Made by a program: the position numbers and the translations under genes. From assembly GCA_050084515.1 (NCBI GenBank), contig CM114271.1:25420001-25484000 (forward strand): a DNA stretch of 64,000 nucleotides, written 5' to 3'. Below are positions 1-12,002 of the stretch, in pieces. Source of the stretch: Blasia pusilla. Its lineage: Eukaryota; Marchantiophyta; Marchantiopsida; Blasiales. The notes beneath the pieces are model-generated. The model ran no database searches. It was not told where the DNA came from and saw nothing but the letters and a program-made list of their open reading frames with translations. Positions within the stretch are counted from its first letter, which is position 1. Every line of letters begins with the position of its first letter.

Positions 1-1002
1 CTATAGGTAACATAACTCCATTACAGGTGGAAGAAACATAACCTAGTCTTGATATTTCTTTATTCCCAAGATAGGGAAGAGTCAAATAATTTTCAACGAC
101 TTCATGTACACCTTCAACTATTTATCTGGAATAGGGAGATAAATAGGTAATTCAACTCTTGGTGGTACATAAGTAGTTGGGCTGATCGTACAAGAATTCT
201 CAATAACTTCATGGAGTGCATGGTGAGGTAACTCAAGTATTGGTCTTGGCGACATGTAAATATTCTCTGTGGATCCAAGATGAATCTTTAGATTTTCTCC
301 TACCAAGACTACATTTGCATTGGAAGGCTAAAAAAAATTAGCATATTATAAACAATAGACAATAAATGAGCAATGAAAATTTTTTGAGAGGATATAAAAA
401 CTAAGATAGATACCATATGATTTGACTTCGGATAGTCAAAACTAGAGTCAAAATCTCCATATTTGGAGTAGTTGAAAAAGTGTCAAGTACCAAAGGAGGC
501 TCAACTTGATCATGAAGTGCTTTCCTTCTTTTCCTATACTCATAATAGTAGGTCCTCTTTTTTTCTTTGAGAACTTCCATTCTATCCACTTGGTTGTCCA
601 TCCAGAATTTTCTTGGCAACTTAGCTCCTTTCTCTGCCTCGCCCTCCTATGGCATGGCTCTTGTTCAACGTCTCCGCCCTCACTTTCTGCCTCAGCAATT
701 TTCCCTTGCATTCTTGATTTTCCTTTGGTTTTTTGCTCCTCTTTGGTATGTTGTTTCTGATCAGGTTGTGCATGATGTCTCCTAGGTGGGTAGGGCTTTA
801 GAACGCACGCTATCATTGCGGCTTGCATTGAGGTTTCTGATTAGGTTATGAACAATGGATCCAGATGGGTAGGGCTCTCGTGCACACGTGAGCTTCTTGG
901 TGCCTTCTGCAGAAGCCGGGTCTTTATTCATATGGGGTTCATCTTTTTTTCCTTGTTGGAATCCAATGGCTCAGCAGTAGGGATGTGAGTACTATTTTTT
1001 TA
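1..1002. other. Unassigned AT-rich sequence with short ORFs
   Basis: I recognise no gene here. The longest open stretch on the minus strand (448-828) is rich in Lys, Arg, Glu and Gln and matches no family I know; a second minus frame (401-619) overlaps it. Both look like decayed repeat sequence. No promoter or splice pattern supports a gene. Confidence 0.4.
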
Positions 1003-1192
1003 GGCCCGTGGTTGTTGTGCTTGTTAGGCCTGTGGCTGCACATTTTGTAAGGGCCGAGTATGCATATTCTAAAAGAGCCACGGCTGCACATTCAGTAAGG
1101 GCAGCAACTGCTCTTTTTTAAGCCTACGGCTGCACATTTTGTAAGGGCCGTTGCTGCACATTGTGTAACGGCAAGGACTGCCCTTTGTAGGA
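1003..1192. repeat. 24-bp minisatellite, about eight degenerate units
   Basis: Eight head-to-tail units of 23-24 bp start at 1003, 1027, 1051, 1075, 1099, 1122, 1145 and 1169. The shared core is GGC, six variable bases, then CTGCACATTNTGTAA. Two units have lost one base. Units differ from each other at several positions, so the array is old. Stop codons in the units make a coding role unlikely. Confidence 0.85.
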
Positions 1193-3160
1193 TGTGGTCT
1201 CTTCCCTTCCCCCTTACTTCCACGGTAGAGGTGGATGCAACGTCCTTGAATGGCATAATGGTTGAGTCTTTTCTTATCTCAGAGTACTCGAGTTGAGTAC
1301 TTCTCGATTGGGAGAGGAAATCTGGTAGTTAGATGTAGACACAGATATACATAGTTCCAAAGCAAAGCTTTATGCCCCTAATAAGCATTGTCTAAGTCGC
1401 TTTACATATTGCTTAAGTTGCCTACTCTTCTCCTAATCCAAACATTAGAGCATAAAATTAATGTTGACTATCACATCCTTATGCTTTTGCCCCCCTTGAG
1501 TGGACCTTACAATCACATGTGGATGTGGGGTAGAATTGATTGGCATCCTCATGAACCCCTTTCAGACAATGAGCAATAATCCTGGACATTGGGTTGAGGT
1601 GTCTTCAAACGTTTCTTCATAGATCCAGCTTGCAATGTGTGCGCTCTTTTGTTGTTGGGAGTTTGAAGGTGATACTCAAGGTTTCCTCTTTCCAAGCCCT
1701 CAATTGGCTTTGGAAAGTTTTCTTTATCTGAAAATGTGGGCTCTCTCAAAGCTGGGAGAGAATCCTTTATGGCATTCTCGAAGCATGGGGCATGTTCAGA
1801 GTTGAGCTTTGTCCCCCAAGGAGGGCTTACACCAAAATGTGACTTCCTCCATTTACTCAGCCACATGCAATCCTCTTGAGATATGGGAGACCACTTGGAA
1901 CTCTTGAGTTCTTAGGGATCGAGACTCTTTACACCATAATACTTCTTTGAAGTATCTTTGTCGACACTCTTTCCTTCCCCTACATCAATTTTTTGTTGTT
2001 TTTTTGGTTTCCATGGTATTTTTGCACACTTGATTGGTATGTTGGTTTGTTGTATGAATGTTTGCAGAGATGGAAGGTGGAGTTCTCACGGGAGCAAGAG
2101 AGAGGAGCTTCGAGAGCTAAACCTCAACTAATACAAATCAAGAGCTACTGGAGATGACTTCCAAATTGTTCTTCTTGATCACATGAACTGCAATTGGAAG
2201 ACTTCTTGAAATTGGACACAGCAACGGGGAGCTGCTTAGAATGCCGATTGCAACCGGGACTTTGTTTTCTGTGGAGAACCTGCATGCACAAAGCATAAAG
2301 TAGAATCGTTAGAGTAGATCTTGATAGCGCCTAGTACATAATGCTTAATCGTAAGAGTAGAGTTGGATCTTACCTAGACTATTCCACGTACTACTAGTGA
2401 TCCCATGCAAATCTGAGCACACAAAGACAAATAAAGCTACGCATTAACTCTCAATGGTGAATTGGTTGAGTGTGCACTGAGCTCTCACTGTATCTGATTG
2501 GAGTTTTTAAATTTGGAAAATGTATAAATACAATGGTCGGGAGGCTTAGAACAACCCTTCAAGGAGAACAACATCTTGATAATCTGATGTCTCTCCTCAC
2601 AATTGTAACGTCCTCTAAGACAAAATTTGAATATACGGCTATAAAAACACCATTGAAAAAAGGCATTGAAACCCTAAAATTTCCTTGTAATAATGTGAAG
2701 GGTACCAAAAGCCCTAAACACAGGCGATCAAAAGCCCTAAACGCGATAGCTTCCTCGAGTGGCTGAAAATGCCACGTGTCACACTCTAGAGTGTTTGCAA
2801 AATCAGAAGGCACTCTCCCTTCATAGTATGGATAAAGGGTTGGAAATGTTATGCGAAGCGCCTCCCTCTAAGCCTTCATGGGGAGGTTAGAGTGTCGGAG
2901 AGTTGAGATTCCTCGTGAGATGCAGATTTGCCATGGCGAACAAGACTAGTGCGATAATTTTATTCATCTTACCTCACTCGATGGCAAGCGTGGCGATTAG
3001 CCTTTCATTATGGTCTGAGGAGGAGAATTTTTGAATATTTTTTCTTCGGAGGATTATTCTCCATTTTGTAACTTCCATCCTTTTCCAACTTTAGACCATA
3101 ATAATATTAAGCAACTTTGGGATTTACTTGTTGGGCAAAATTGTTTTTGCTTAATCACGC
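1193..3160. other. Unassigned repeat-like sequence; possible LTR-type promoter near 2605-2650
   Basis: No protein family is recognisable. A 105-residue open frame on the minus strand (1549-1866) is unknown to me. At about 2605 the sequence TGTAACGTCC is followed about 35 bases later by CTATAAAAACACC, which resembles the start and TATA box of plant LTRs, but no partner repeat was found. Treated as decayed mobile-element DNA. Confidence 0.3.
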
Positions 3161-3161
3161 A

Positions 3162-3190
3162 CTAGTAAGAATGCCCGTGCAAGGCACCTT
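3162..3190 (-). mobile_element. Helitron-type 3' terminus, minus strand
   Basis: Read on the minus strand, a short hairpin (GTGC, loop, GCAC at 3177-3187) is followed 11 bases later by CTAG and then a T (3161-3165). This is the hairpin-CTRR-T arrangement of Helitron 3' ends. The matching 5' TC end on the right could not be fixed. Confidence 0.45.
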
Positions 3191-3310
3191 GTCATAATTT
3201 ATCAAGTAAAATGAATGGTATTCTCGCTTATAACTTATTTAATACATAATGGATGTAAAATCTTTCTTCTACCAATGTTGATCAATTGTTTTCCATCCAA
3301 GGATATTATA

Positions 3311-3459
3311 TCTATATAATTAAAAGAGGACAGGGTTTGAGGAAACCCTCATCAGGTGTTAATTCAACTTCCTCTCTCACTTTGAGAGAGGAAGTTGAAT
3401 TAAGGAGAGATAATAAAGAAAATTAAGTATCACCCGTGCATAGCACGTTCACCGCCTAG
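3311..3459 (+). mobile_element. 149-bp non-autonomous Helitron-like element
   Basis: The element begins TCTATATAATTAAAAG after an A (3310) and ends in CTAG before a T (3460), the A^TC...CTRR^T insertion pattern of Helitrons. A hairpin CGTGC-ATA-GCACG (3435-3447) lies 8 bases before CTAG, as Helitron 3' ends require. It has no room for a Rep/helicase gene, so it would depend on an autonomous relative. Its middle is a 45-bp near-perfect palindrome (separate entry). Confidence 0.6.
3359..3403. repeat. Perfect inverted repeat, 21-bp arms with a 3-nt loop
   Basis: The left arm (3359-3379) and right arm (3383-3403) are exact reverse complements separated by CTT. The arms read TTAATTCAACTTCC and onward. 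It sits inside the Helitron-like unit and is far longer than the terminal hairpin that Helitrons need. Confidence 0.9.
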
Positions 3460-3899
3460 TATATTGTTGAAAGACTTTCTTCCTTCCAAATTTTATGCTC
3501 TCAAATGAGTTTCACTATCAAATTTCTTTTAAGATTGCTATTAATAATTAATAAAATAAGAGCTCATAAAATATGTAAAATTATACTAAAACATAGTCAC
3601 TAGAAAACAAAGTGGATATGAAATTTTCCAAATTATAATTTTTATTTAATTTGATATAACATCTCATTATATACAACATGTATATGATAAACACCATCTT
3701 CTTCTTTTTTTGGATTTTGACTATCAATCATCATATGAATGGAATTCTTAGAACCTCTTCTTAAGTCTAGAGATGACAATATCTAACTCTTGTGGGATAT
3801 GCAAAAACTACAACAAAGCCATATCCCATGATCATACCATGGTGTGGTAGCTCACAAAAAAGATCCATGCTGACTTGTTCCTATCTTTTATGAGATTTT

Positions 3900-4600
3900 G
3901 GAGTGGGTTATTAAAATCTTGTTGGTTTTATGTTACTAGCCTTGATTTTTTTGAAAAATCATATAACTCCTTACATATGCGTCAACATTTGCTTTTATTT
4001 TGGGCCAATAGCATGTCCGTTGTAATGCCTCTAAGATTTTTTCAACTCCCACATGTTCTGCGATAATTTTTAAGTGGGCCTCGAACAATGCTTTAGTGCA
4101 TAAGTCTAGATCTTGTGGGATCCATACTTGATCATTATGGAAAAATACTTTACCATTATGGAAAATCCATCCTTGTTCTTATGTCCTTTCTTAGCCCAAA
4201 TAACATTCGTAACTTCTTCATCCTATTTTTTTGCTTTAGTGAACATTTTCTTCTAACTAGAGTGAATTTGCATGGTAACTTCAAACATGCTATTTTTCAA
4301 TGGCAAATAAGTCAAGGTGTTTGCCAATTTCTTTCCTTTGACATAGATAATGTTGATGGCAAACTATTGTTATCATTGTGTCCATCAAAATTGGTGTTTG
4401 GAGAGCTCTTTTAAGGATTCTAAGTTGACCAAGGCCTTATGCTCAATCTCGATCATGAACTCCTCATCGCCCAAATCTTGTTTCCAATGTTTGGTTGCCA
4501 ATTGCAATACGATAGTTCTTCTCTTTTGGTTATGTGATAATTTTCTTAAGAAACCAACAACACAAGGGAAAAGAAAAGAATCAGATGTCATCCATCCTTA
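3900..4600 (-). pseudogene. Ty3/gypsy pol fragment (RNase H and integrase zinc-binding region)
   Basis: The minus-strand frame at 4385-4591 reads like the RNase H domain of gypsy elements, with HKALVNLESLKELS matching the usual HK-L--L---K-LS segment. Further downstream on the same strand (about 4110 to 3920) is an integrase N-terminal region with the GHVGVEKTLE-type segment, here EHVGVEKILEALQR, followed by YWPKIKANVDAYV. Frames shift between the pieces and several stops are present. No LTRs were found. It is a different gypsy lineage from the fragment at 5250-6717. Confidence 0.7.
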
Positions 4601-5249
4601 TATTCTTGTTGTAATACTCCTCAAATGGTAATACTTGATAAATCTGTGGCTAACTTGATAAGTCGATTAGGATCATTCCTCAAGATGCATTGCTTAGTTC
4701 AAACCTAAAACACGGCCAATACGCATCACAATCAGTTTGTGGTTTAAGGGCTTGAGCAAATGGAGAAGGAGGGTTTTCCCTCCTATAGATACCTGCATGA
4801 TTCTCCAAGGGAGTCCCACCTTCCTCATTTTTCCCCTTGAGCCTATGATTTTGACCCTCAACCCAAACGTGATTTACAACTAGCTGACCAACGTTTGACT
4901 AGTTATCCATCAAGATGGCTTGGCAGAGGCTTCTACAACTTCTGCAACTTTTGACTTTCCAAATGCATCTTGGACCTCTAAAGTGCGTTTCATAAATCTG
5001 ATGACATGCGCCCATCTTGAATTCTAGTTTGGGGACTCATAGTTGTCTTTGTTTCCTTTATGTTTCATGACTAGTCTTATGGCGTATCGCCAATCTTGAC
5101 TACTTTAGTGTTCCTTACTTCTCCCTCCCGACTTTGGAATCCAATGTAAGTCTTCCGCCTGCAAAGCTCAAGGTTGAATTTTCTTCAGGTTGAAGCTAAG
5201 TAAATTAGTTTGTAAACTCTTGAGAAATTCTTTCTAAATTACCCAAGGT

Positions 5250-6717
5250 CCTAAATCCATGATTGGCAATGGCTGCAACTGTGGAGTTTGAGCATTGAAT
5301 GATGTCCGGACCCAATCACACACCATGCACCTAGCAACAAACTACTGAACATAAGTTTGCATGCCTTGCCACCAATACTATATCTTGAGCAAGGTGTATT
5401 TTCGCTTCATTCCAAAATGATCCATTTCCTCGTGAGCATTCAATACCAAATGTGCTCTCTACAAAAGGATGAGGCACTACATGTTCTCTACCATCCTCCC
5501 AAATTCACTACACATGAATCCCCTCCCACCAAAACTGTCTCGCTTGCTGTAGGATCCGATCCCCCTCTCTAGCATCTACTGTGCTCATAAGGCTGCTAAT
5601 GCACAAGTACTCCAAGACTATTTCATCCTCCTGAATATCTCAACCATCTATCACCTTCTTACCGACCTCTAGATCTACCAACTCTCCATGAGATCTCTCC
5701 ATCAAAGTCTCAACAATCTGGCTCTCCATAACCAACAAGCCCAAATAGACCGACGTGTGCCATCTTGGTTGAGCATCCAAAGTCTATGTACCACTTGGAA
5801 ATCATACTCTTGCAACAATAAAGCCCACTTTGCAAGCTTTACTATAAGCTTTTTGGACTCCATCAACCATTTAAGTGTTTGATGATCAGTGACGATGGTA
5901 AAGGGATTGCCGAATAAATAACACTTGAAATACGTGACAACTCACACTGTAGCCAGACACTCACCCTCATATGAGCTATACTTCTCCCCTGCAATATTTT
6001 TAGAGCAACTAGCATAAGCCACCACAAAATCTCTACCCTCATCTTCATATTGGGTGACCACCGCTCCAAGTCCCAACATACTCCAATCAGTATGTAACTA
6101 GAAAGGATCCCCCTTGATCGATCTCCTTCGTATGGGCGTAGACGTCAAGTTATCTTTGAGCAATTGAAATGCTCTCTCTTCCTCATCCCCCAAGTACCAT
6201 TCGTGATCCACCTTGGTCAGCAAGGTTGATTCCTTTGCAATCAAACTAAAACCCTTGACGTACCGACGATAAAAGTTTTCCAATCCCATGAATGCATGAA
6301 TTCGACTCACATCTGTAGGATGTGGAATATGTGAGATAGCCTATACCTTCATCTATTGAATACGAAGGCCATCTGGGTATATTGGATGAATCAAGTGCTC
6401 AATTTGGTCATAGAAGAACTTGCACTTGCCTTGATGTACCTTCAGCCCATGTAACCGTGATCGTCGAAACACCTCCTCTTGATGTCGCTCATGCTCCTAA
6501 ACCGTGGTGCTAAAGAGTGCCATGTCATGAATATATCACCTAGCAAAATCCAAACCGTCAAAATCCTTTCCATGAGCCTCTGAAACTTTTTTCGGGTGTT
6601 CTTTAACCTAAATGCTAAGAACCGCCACTAGTACAAACAATCCTTGCCGTGAGGATTGATGCCCCAAAATGACGTTTTCTGCCTTTCTCCAATCTGATAG
6701 GCACTTACTTGATAGTA
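5250..6717 (-). pseudogene. Ty3/gypsy pol fragment related to the methyltransferase-bearing element
   Basis: Minus-strand reading gives the RT palm and thumb (segments like WRFLAF and LKNT, then YIHD at the catalytic position, about 6680-6520), the RT-RNase H connection NFYRRYVKGF (about 6260), RNase H with LHTDWSMLGLGAV and TDHQTLKWLMES, and an integrase zinc region ending PLPIMDLG near 5260. Most of these segments match the element at 22629-27406 closely, including the unusual HTDWSMLGLG, so both belong to one lineage. Several stops are present. The RT is cut at 6717 by the copia element and resumes on the far side at 12003, where the minus strand reads LQCLDL before the break. Confidence 0.85.
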
Positions 6718-6722
6718 TCAAG
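6718..6722. repeat. Left target-site duplication of copia A (TCAAG)
   Basis: It pairs with TCGGG at 11998-12002. The two differ by two G-to-A changes. Removing the element and one copy restores the gypsy RT reading frame on the minus strand. Confidence 0.7.
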
Positions 6723-7032
6723 TATTGAAGATTGAGTTACATTCAAACTCATGAAACACTTGAATTGCTACATTTGGTACTCACACAAAGTAGGAAAGGT
6801 TAATCTTGGTTAGTCACTTAAGCGCGATTATCTTAAATAGGATTAATTAATCACAGTTAATCTAACTCGAGACTGGTTAAGGTTAGGCTTAGGGTTGCTT
6901 TTACATACTTTATATAATTGAGAAGGGGATTAGCCTCCTCTCATTCTCTCATTGCAAATTTTGTTGTACATGGTGATGTGTGAGTGTGAGAGCCGTTTCC
7001 TACCAATTATGCTTCTTTAGCAGTTTTTCACA
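6723..7032 (+). repeat. 5' LTR of copia A
   Basis: 310 bp, clearly the same sequence as 11686-11997 with scattered substitutions. A TATA box (TATATAA, 6911-6917) marks the likely U3/R promoter. Just upstream lie degenerate telomere-like units (6875-6898). Confidence 0.9.
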
Positions 7033-7044
7033 TAATATCAGAGC
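7033..7044 (+). promoter_or_regulatory. Primer-binding site of copia A
   Basis: TAATATCAGAGC directly follows the LTR and matches the plant initiator-Met tRNA site TGGTATCAGAGC at 10 of 12 positions. Confidence 0.8.
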
Positions 7045-7599
7045 GATAAGAGAACATCATTTGAAATTCTTGGTGTTTGAGGAGAGAAGAGAAGCAAGAG
7101 AAGGCACAATTTTAGTTTGGGAGAAGGAAATTTCATTCAAAGCTCAGTGGATGCACATTTCAGGTGGAGCCTTAACAATAAATAAGACTTTGGAGGCATT
7201 TTTTAGGGCTTTTCCGATCGATTTAGCCATCTGGATCCGCAACGGCTAGAATGATGCCAAAGTCTGGTACCAATTATCTTGTAGAGCTTGTCGAGAGTTT
7301 TCCAACACATCCAAAATTTCTCAATTTTGATATTTTAAGCTCTTGCAGTAGCAATTTTAGTGTAAGAAAATACAATAAGTGAAGAAAAATTGTACAGTTT
7401 GCTCTCTACACGGCATTCGACTAGTTCATATAGTGGAAAATTTCAAGTCAATTTCTATGTAGGAGTGGTCTATGCTTCAATTAGAGTAGAGGAGAGCTTG
7501 AAATTATGTTTTTGTAAGTGAAATCGTTCGTCATGGAGTATTCCTCAACAACAATCATAGACGAAGCTAGATAAGAAAAATTTTAATGTCTAGAAGTTT

Positions 7600-10500
7600 C
7601 GCATGAAATAACTTCTCATGTGTCAAGAACTATGGGAGCTTGTCACAGGTGATAAGGGCAAACAAGAAGTCTCTGACTCAACAGACTTGAATGTTCACGC
7701 TTGAAACAAACGCGCGAGGCAAGTAATCCACTATATTTCAATAACAATCAATTTGCCAATGACAAGTCACGTTCAAGATGTTGATACTCCAAAGAAGGCC
7801 TCGGATGCATTGGAAAAGTTGTTATAGGCATCTACAAAGGGCAAAATTTTCAATTGAAATAGCAATTGAACGAAGTGAGGAAAGGATTGCAGAGCATAAA
7901 TGATTATATTTTGAGTATCAAACATATTATTGATCAATTGAATAGCATTGGAGTGATAGTACAAGATGATGATCTGATTTTTTTCACTCTTCAAGGCCTT
8001 CCAAAGGATTATAAATCCTTTGAGACCTCTATATCTATGAGAGAGAAGTATCCAACCTTTCAAGAGTTAGTTCCACCGTTAATCAATGAAGAGATGCGCC
8101 TAGTAGACAACGGTAGCTCGTCTAGTGTGCAAGAGAGTACGCTATTTGCAAGTTATGGATCAAACAGAGGCAGAGATTAGGGCAAAAGCTTCCGTGGTAA
8201 TTGTGGATATCAAGCATATGGAGGAAGAGACACTCAATATAACGTCACTCAATCAACTACGAACCACTACCAGATACAATCACAAGATGATGATCGTGGA
8301 AACCGTTGGGATCGAGGTCAACAATAGAGGGTCCATGGATTGTAATTACTTTGGGATAAAGAATCACTAAGCAAAGTTTTGCTTCAAGAAGAAGATAGTT
8401 ATGAGAATAGGAGCCTCACAGCAATAAAACCATGTGGAGCAACAATACCAAGGACAATACCAAGAACAACAACATTCACAAACGGAGCATCTTTTGGTCA
8501 TGACTCATGATATGGGAGCAATGGTGAAGAAAGATTCGACAGCAAATTGGTATATTGACTGTGGTGCATCAAATCACATGACCTCACAAGCTAAATGGTT
8601 CAGTAGTTTAGATCTAGTGAAAGATCTTGCAATTGTGCTCACAAGAGATGACACTCAACATCATATCACGTATATCAATAAAGTTCCAATAGCATCAGAT
8701 GGTCTTTGTGCTCTTGGAAATATTCTTTATGTTCCTACCATTGCAAGAAACTTGATATATGTAGGATAGATAGTAGAATAGGGTTATTAAGTCAAGTTTA
8801 ACACAGATAATTATTTCATTGAAACAATCGATGACAGATTTACGATAGCCAAAGGAACTAGATATGATAGAATGTTCAAATTAGATGTTTCTATGCTTGA
8901 GATTCAAACAACAATGTATGGTCAAACTGGCCAATAAGTCACAGATCTAAATGTGTGGCATAAGAGAATTGGACATATGAATCTTCAAAGATTATAGAGT
9001 CTTTTATCATCTAATATAGTAATAGGACTTCCTAAATTAGCAATTCATATTATGTTAGAGATATATCTTCCTTGCCAATTTGGAAAACAAGCTAGATTTC
9101 CTTTTCCAAAGCAAGGCAGAAGAGCATCCAAGATATTGGAGTTGATTCACAATGATGTGAGAACAACATCACAACATAGCCTTAGTGGTTGCCAGTACTT
9201 TGTTTCATTTATTGATGACTTCTCTAGGTATATATGGGTATACTTTCTATAATCCAAGTTAGAGGTATTCTTAGTGTTCCAAATATTCAAAGTTCTAGTA
9301 GAGAAGCACACTAGAGATCACATTCTGAAATTGCGTTGTGATGGAGGAGGAGAGTATCTTTCAACACACTTTGATGACTATTTACGTCAGAATGGCATCC
9401 AACTTTAAGTAACTTGCCGTTACATTCCACAACAAAATGGAGTGGCTGAGAGGAAGAATTGACATATTGTTGAAGCAGCACGAGCTATGCTGAATGAGAA
9501 GAACATGCCTAAGGTGTATTGGGCAGAGGCTGTAGCGTGTGCAATCTTCTTAATCAACCGAACTCCAATAGCATGAGTTCTTGATAAGACTCCATTCAAA
9601 GTCTTCACAGGAATTAAACCTAATTTTTCCTTCGTGAAAGTATTTGGTTGTATTTGTTATGCTTATGTTCCTTGTAAAAGACGTCAGAAATTAGACCTCA
9701 AATATGAAAGATGTATATTCATTGGCTACGCTGATGGAACTAAGGGGTATAAGTGCTACATTCCATCTTCTCTGCAAATTATTATTAGTCACATTGTTGT
9801 CTTTCATGAACTAAAGTCATGATATGCTCCATCTAAGCCTATTCCTCCTCTAAGCTCCTCCGTTAAGGGGGAGAATATGACTATAAACCAACAGAAATTG
9901 CCTTCAAATTCCCCAAGTACTAGTATAAGATTAGGGGAGGTCCTAGATTCGTGAGTCAAACCTGTAAGTCCAAGACAAAAAGAGTACGTATTCAATCTGT
10001 TGACACTAGTCAGAGCTCAAGTTAGGTGTCAGAGGCATCTACAATAACTTTGTAGATCAAATAAGGTTACACATCCTATTCATAGATTCATAAATGAAGG
10101 TTTCCTTACAACACATCATGCATATATGATGACTATCCTTCAAGAATAAGAGCCGAGTTCTTTTGAAGAAGCTGCAAGTAAAGTTGAATGGATTGAAGCT
10201 ATGGTGGAAGAGCTTGCTGCATTAAGACATCAACAGACATGGGAGTTGGTTGATATACCTTCCGGTAAGGAAGAAATTGGTTGCAAATGGATTTACAAAA
10301 TCAAGCGCAATCAAGATGGTACAATTAACAGATACAAAGTGAGATTGGTGGCTAAGGGCTATGCACAACAATATGACATTGATTATAAGGAAACATTTAG
10401 CCCTCTTGCAAATATGGCAACTACGTACGAGAACAGTGGTTGCAGTTGTAGTAAGTAAGAAGTGGAGATTATATCAGATGGACGTCAAGAATGCCTTCTT

Positions 10501-11700
10501 GAATGGAGATCTATACAAAGAGGTATATATGACTCAAACATTTGGACATGACCATCCCAAGTTTCCATTTTGCGTATGCAGGTTGAAAGCTCTATACGGG
10601 CTCAAACAAGATTCAAGAGCTTGGTATGGCAAGATTACATGCGTCTTACAAGAGTTGGGTTTTAGGGTATGTGATTCTAACTCCTCGTTATATATCTTGA
10701 GAGGACAAGATCATACAATTATCATTGTGTTGTATGTTGAAAAACTTTTGATTACTAAGACTACTGAAAAAATGGTATAACAAGTCAAGCTAAAGTTACT
10801 AGGAAAATTTAACATGAAGGACTCGGGAGAACTCAAGTACTTCCTTGGTGTTGAATTTATCAAGATTAGAGAGAGCATGTGGTTATTACAACGATAATAT
10901 GCTCTTCAAATACTTTCAAAATATGGTATGACGACTTGTAAGCCAATCTCTACACCGTTGGACCAGAGTGTGAAGCTAAGAGTGGATGAAGGAGAGTTGC
11001 TTGCAGATTCTAATATGTACAGGCGTATGGTTGGAAGTTTGATTTATCTAACTATAACCAGGCTACATTTGAGCTATGTTGTTGGCCTCGTGAGCCAATT
11101 TATGCAAGCACCTTGAAAACCTCACCTTGATGCTACGAGGAGATTATGCGCTATGTGAAATTCTCCGTTCAATTCGGGTTTCAATTTGAACCTTCTTCAA
11201 GAACAAGGATTCATAAATGTTGATTGGGCAGGAAGCGTGTCTGATCGACACTCCACATTTAGTTATTCATTTATTTCGGGAAGCGCAGCTATAAGTTGGG
11301 CTTCAAAGAAGCAACTTACATTTGCTTTATCTTCAATAGAGGTTGAATACAAAGGAGCAACCAATGCAGCATGTGAGGCGGTGTGGCTTCATCGATTACT
11401 TGTTGAGATTGGTGTTAGTAACTTAAGACCTAGTGTAATATATCCAAACAATATTAGTAGCATCAACCTTGGTAATAACCCTATGTTTCATGCTCGTACA
11501 AAGCATGTTGAGGTGCACTATTATTTTATCAGAGAAAAAGTGCTTGCAGGAGAAATTGATCTTCTGTATATAGGTACAGATCAGCAGATTGCAGGCATCT
11601 TTAGAAAGGCATTGTCTAGAAATAAGTTTGAAATGTTTAGAAATGATTTAGGCATTAGAGATATTGATCTAAGCTTGAGGGAGAGTATTGAAGATTGACT
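7600..11700 (+). pseudogene. gag-pol of copia A, broken
   Basis: The gag UBN2-type region (frame at 7866-8180) contains LNEVRKGLQSINDYILS and LQGLPKDYKSFET. A CCHC zinc knuckle has lost its second Cys and is split by a stop near 8368. The protease active site reads WYIDCGASNHM (about 8550), where the family has DSGAS. Integrase pieces include the zinc region (about 8950-9080), LIHNDVR and FIDDFSRYIWVYF, then the YIPQQNGVAERKN segment near 9420. RT starts with GCKWIYKIKRNQDG (10280), and its catalytic YVDD is changed to YVEK (10733-10744). RNase H (11186-11698) keeps DWAGS and SSIEVEYKGA and ends beside the 3' LTR. The broken RT active site alone would prevent activity. Confidence 0.9.
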
Positions 11701-11997
11701 TACAGTCAAGCTTATGAAACACATGAACTGCTTTATTTGGTACTCACACGAAGTAGGGAAGCTTAATCTTGGTTAGTCTGTTAAGCACGATTATCTTAAC
11801 TAGGGTTAGTTAATCACAGTCAGTCTAACTTGAGACTATGGTTGAGGTTAGGCTTAGGGTTTCTTGTAGATACCCTATATAATTGAGAAGGGGACCAGCC
11901 TCCTCTCATTCTCTTATTGCAAATTTCATTCTCCATGATGGTGTGTGAGTGTGACAGTCATTTTCCATCAATTATGCTTCTTTAGCAGTTTTCCACA
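11686..11997 (+). repeat. 3' LTR of copia A
   Basis: It follows a purine tract (GAGGGAGAG) at the end of the RNase H frame and repeats the 5' LTR. The right target duplication TCGGG is at 11998-12002. Confidence 0.9.
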
Positions 11998-12002
11998 TCG
12001 GG

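Larger units (their letters stand above)
6723..11997 (+). mobile_element. Ty1/copia LTR retrotransposon, complete but decayed (copia A)
   Basis: A 5.3-kb element bounded by direct LTRs (6723-7032 and 11686-11997) starting TATTGAAGA and ending CACA. A primer-binding site with TATCAGAGC, matching the 3' end of initiator-Met tRNA, follows the 5' LTR. Internal order is gag, protease, integrase, RT, RNase H, which defines Ty1/copia. Many stops and frameshifts make it inactive. It sits inside an older minus-strand gypsy pol. Confidence 0.93.

Noticed and set aside
118-306. Small minus-strand protein of 62 residues
   Set aside because: No family resemblance, splice pattern or repeat context supports it; open frames this short are frequent in AT-rich DNA.
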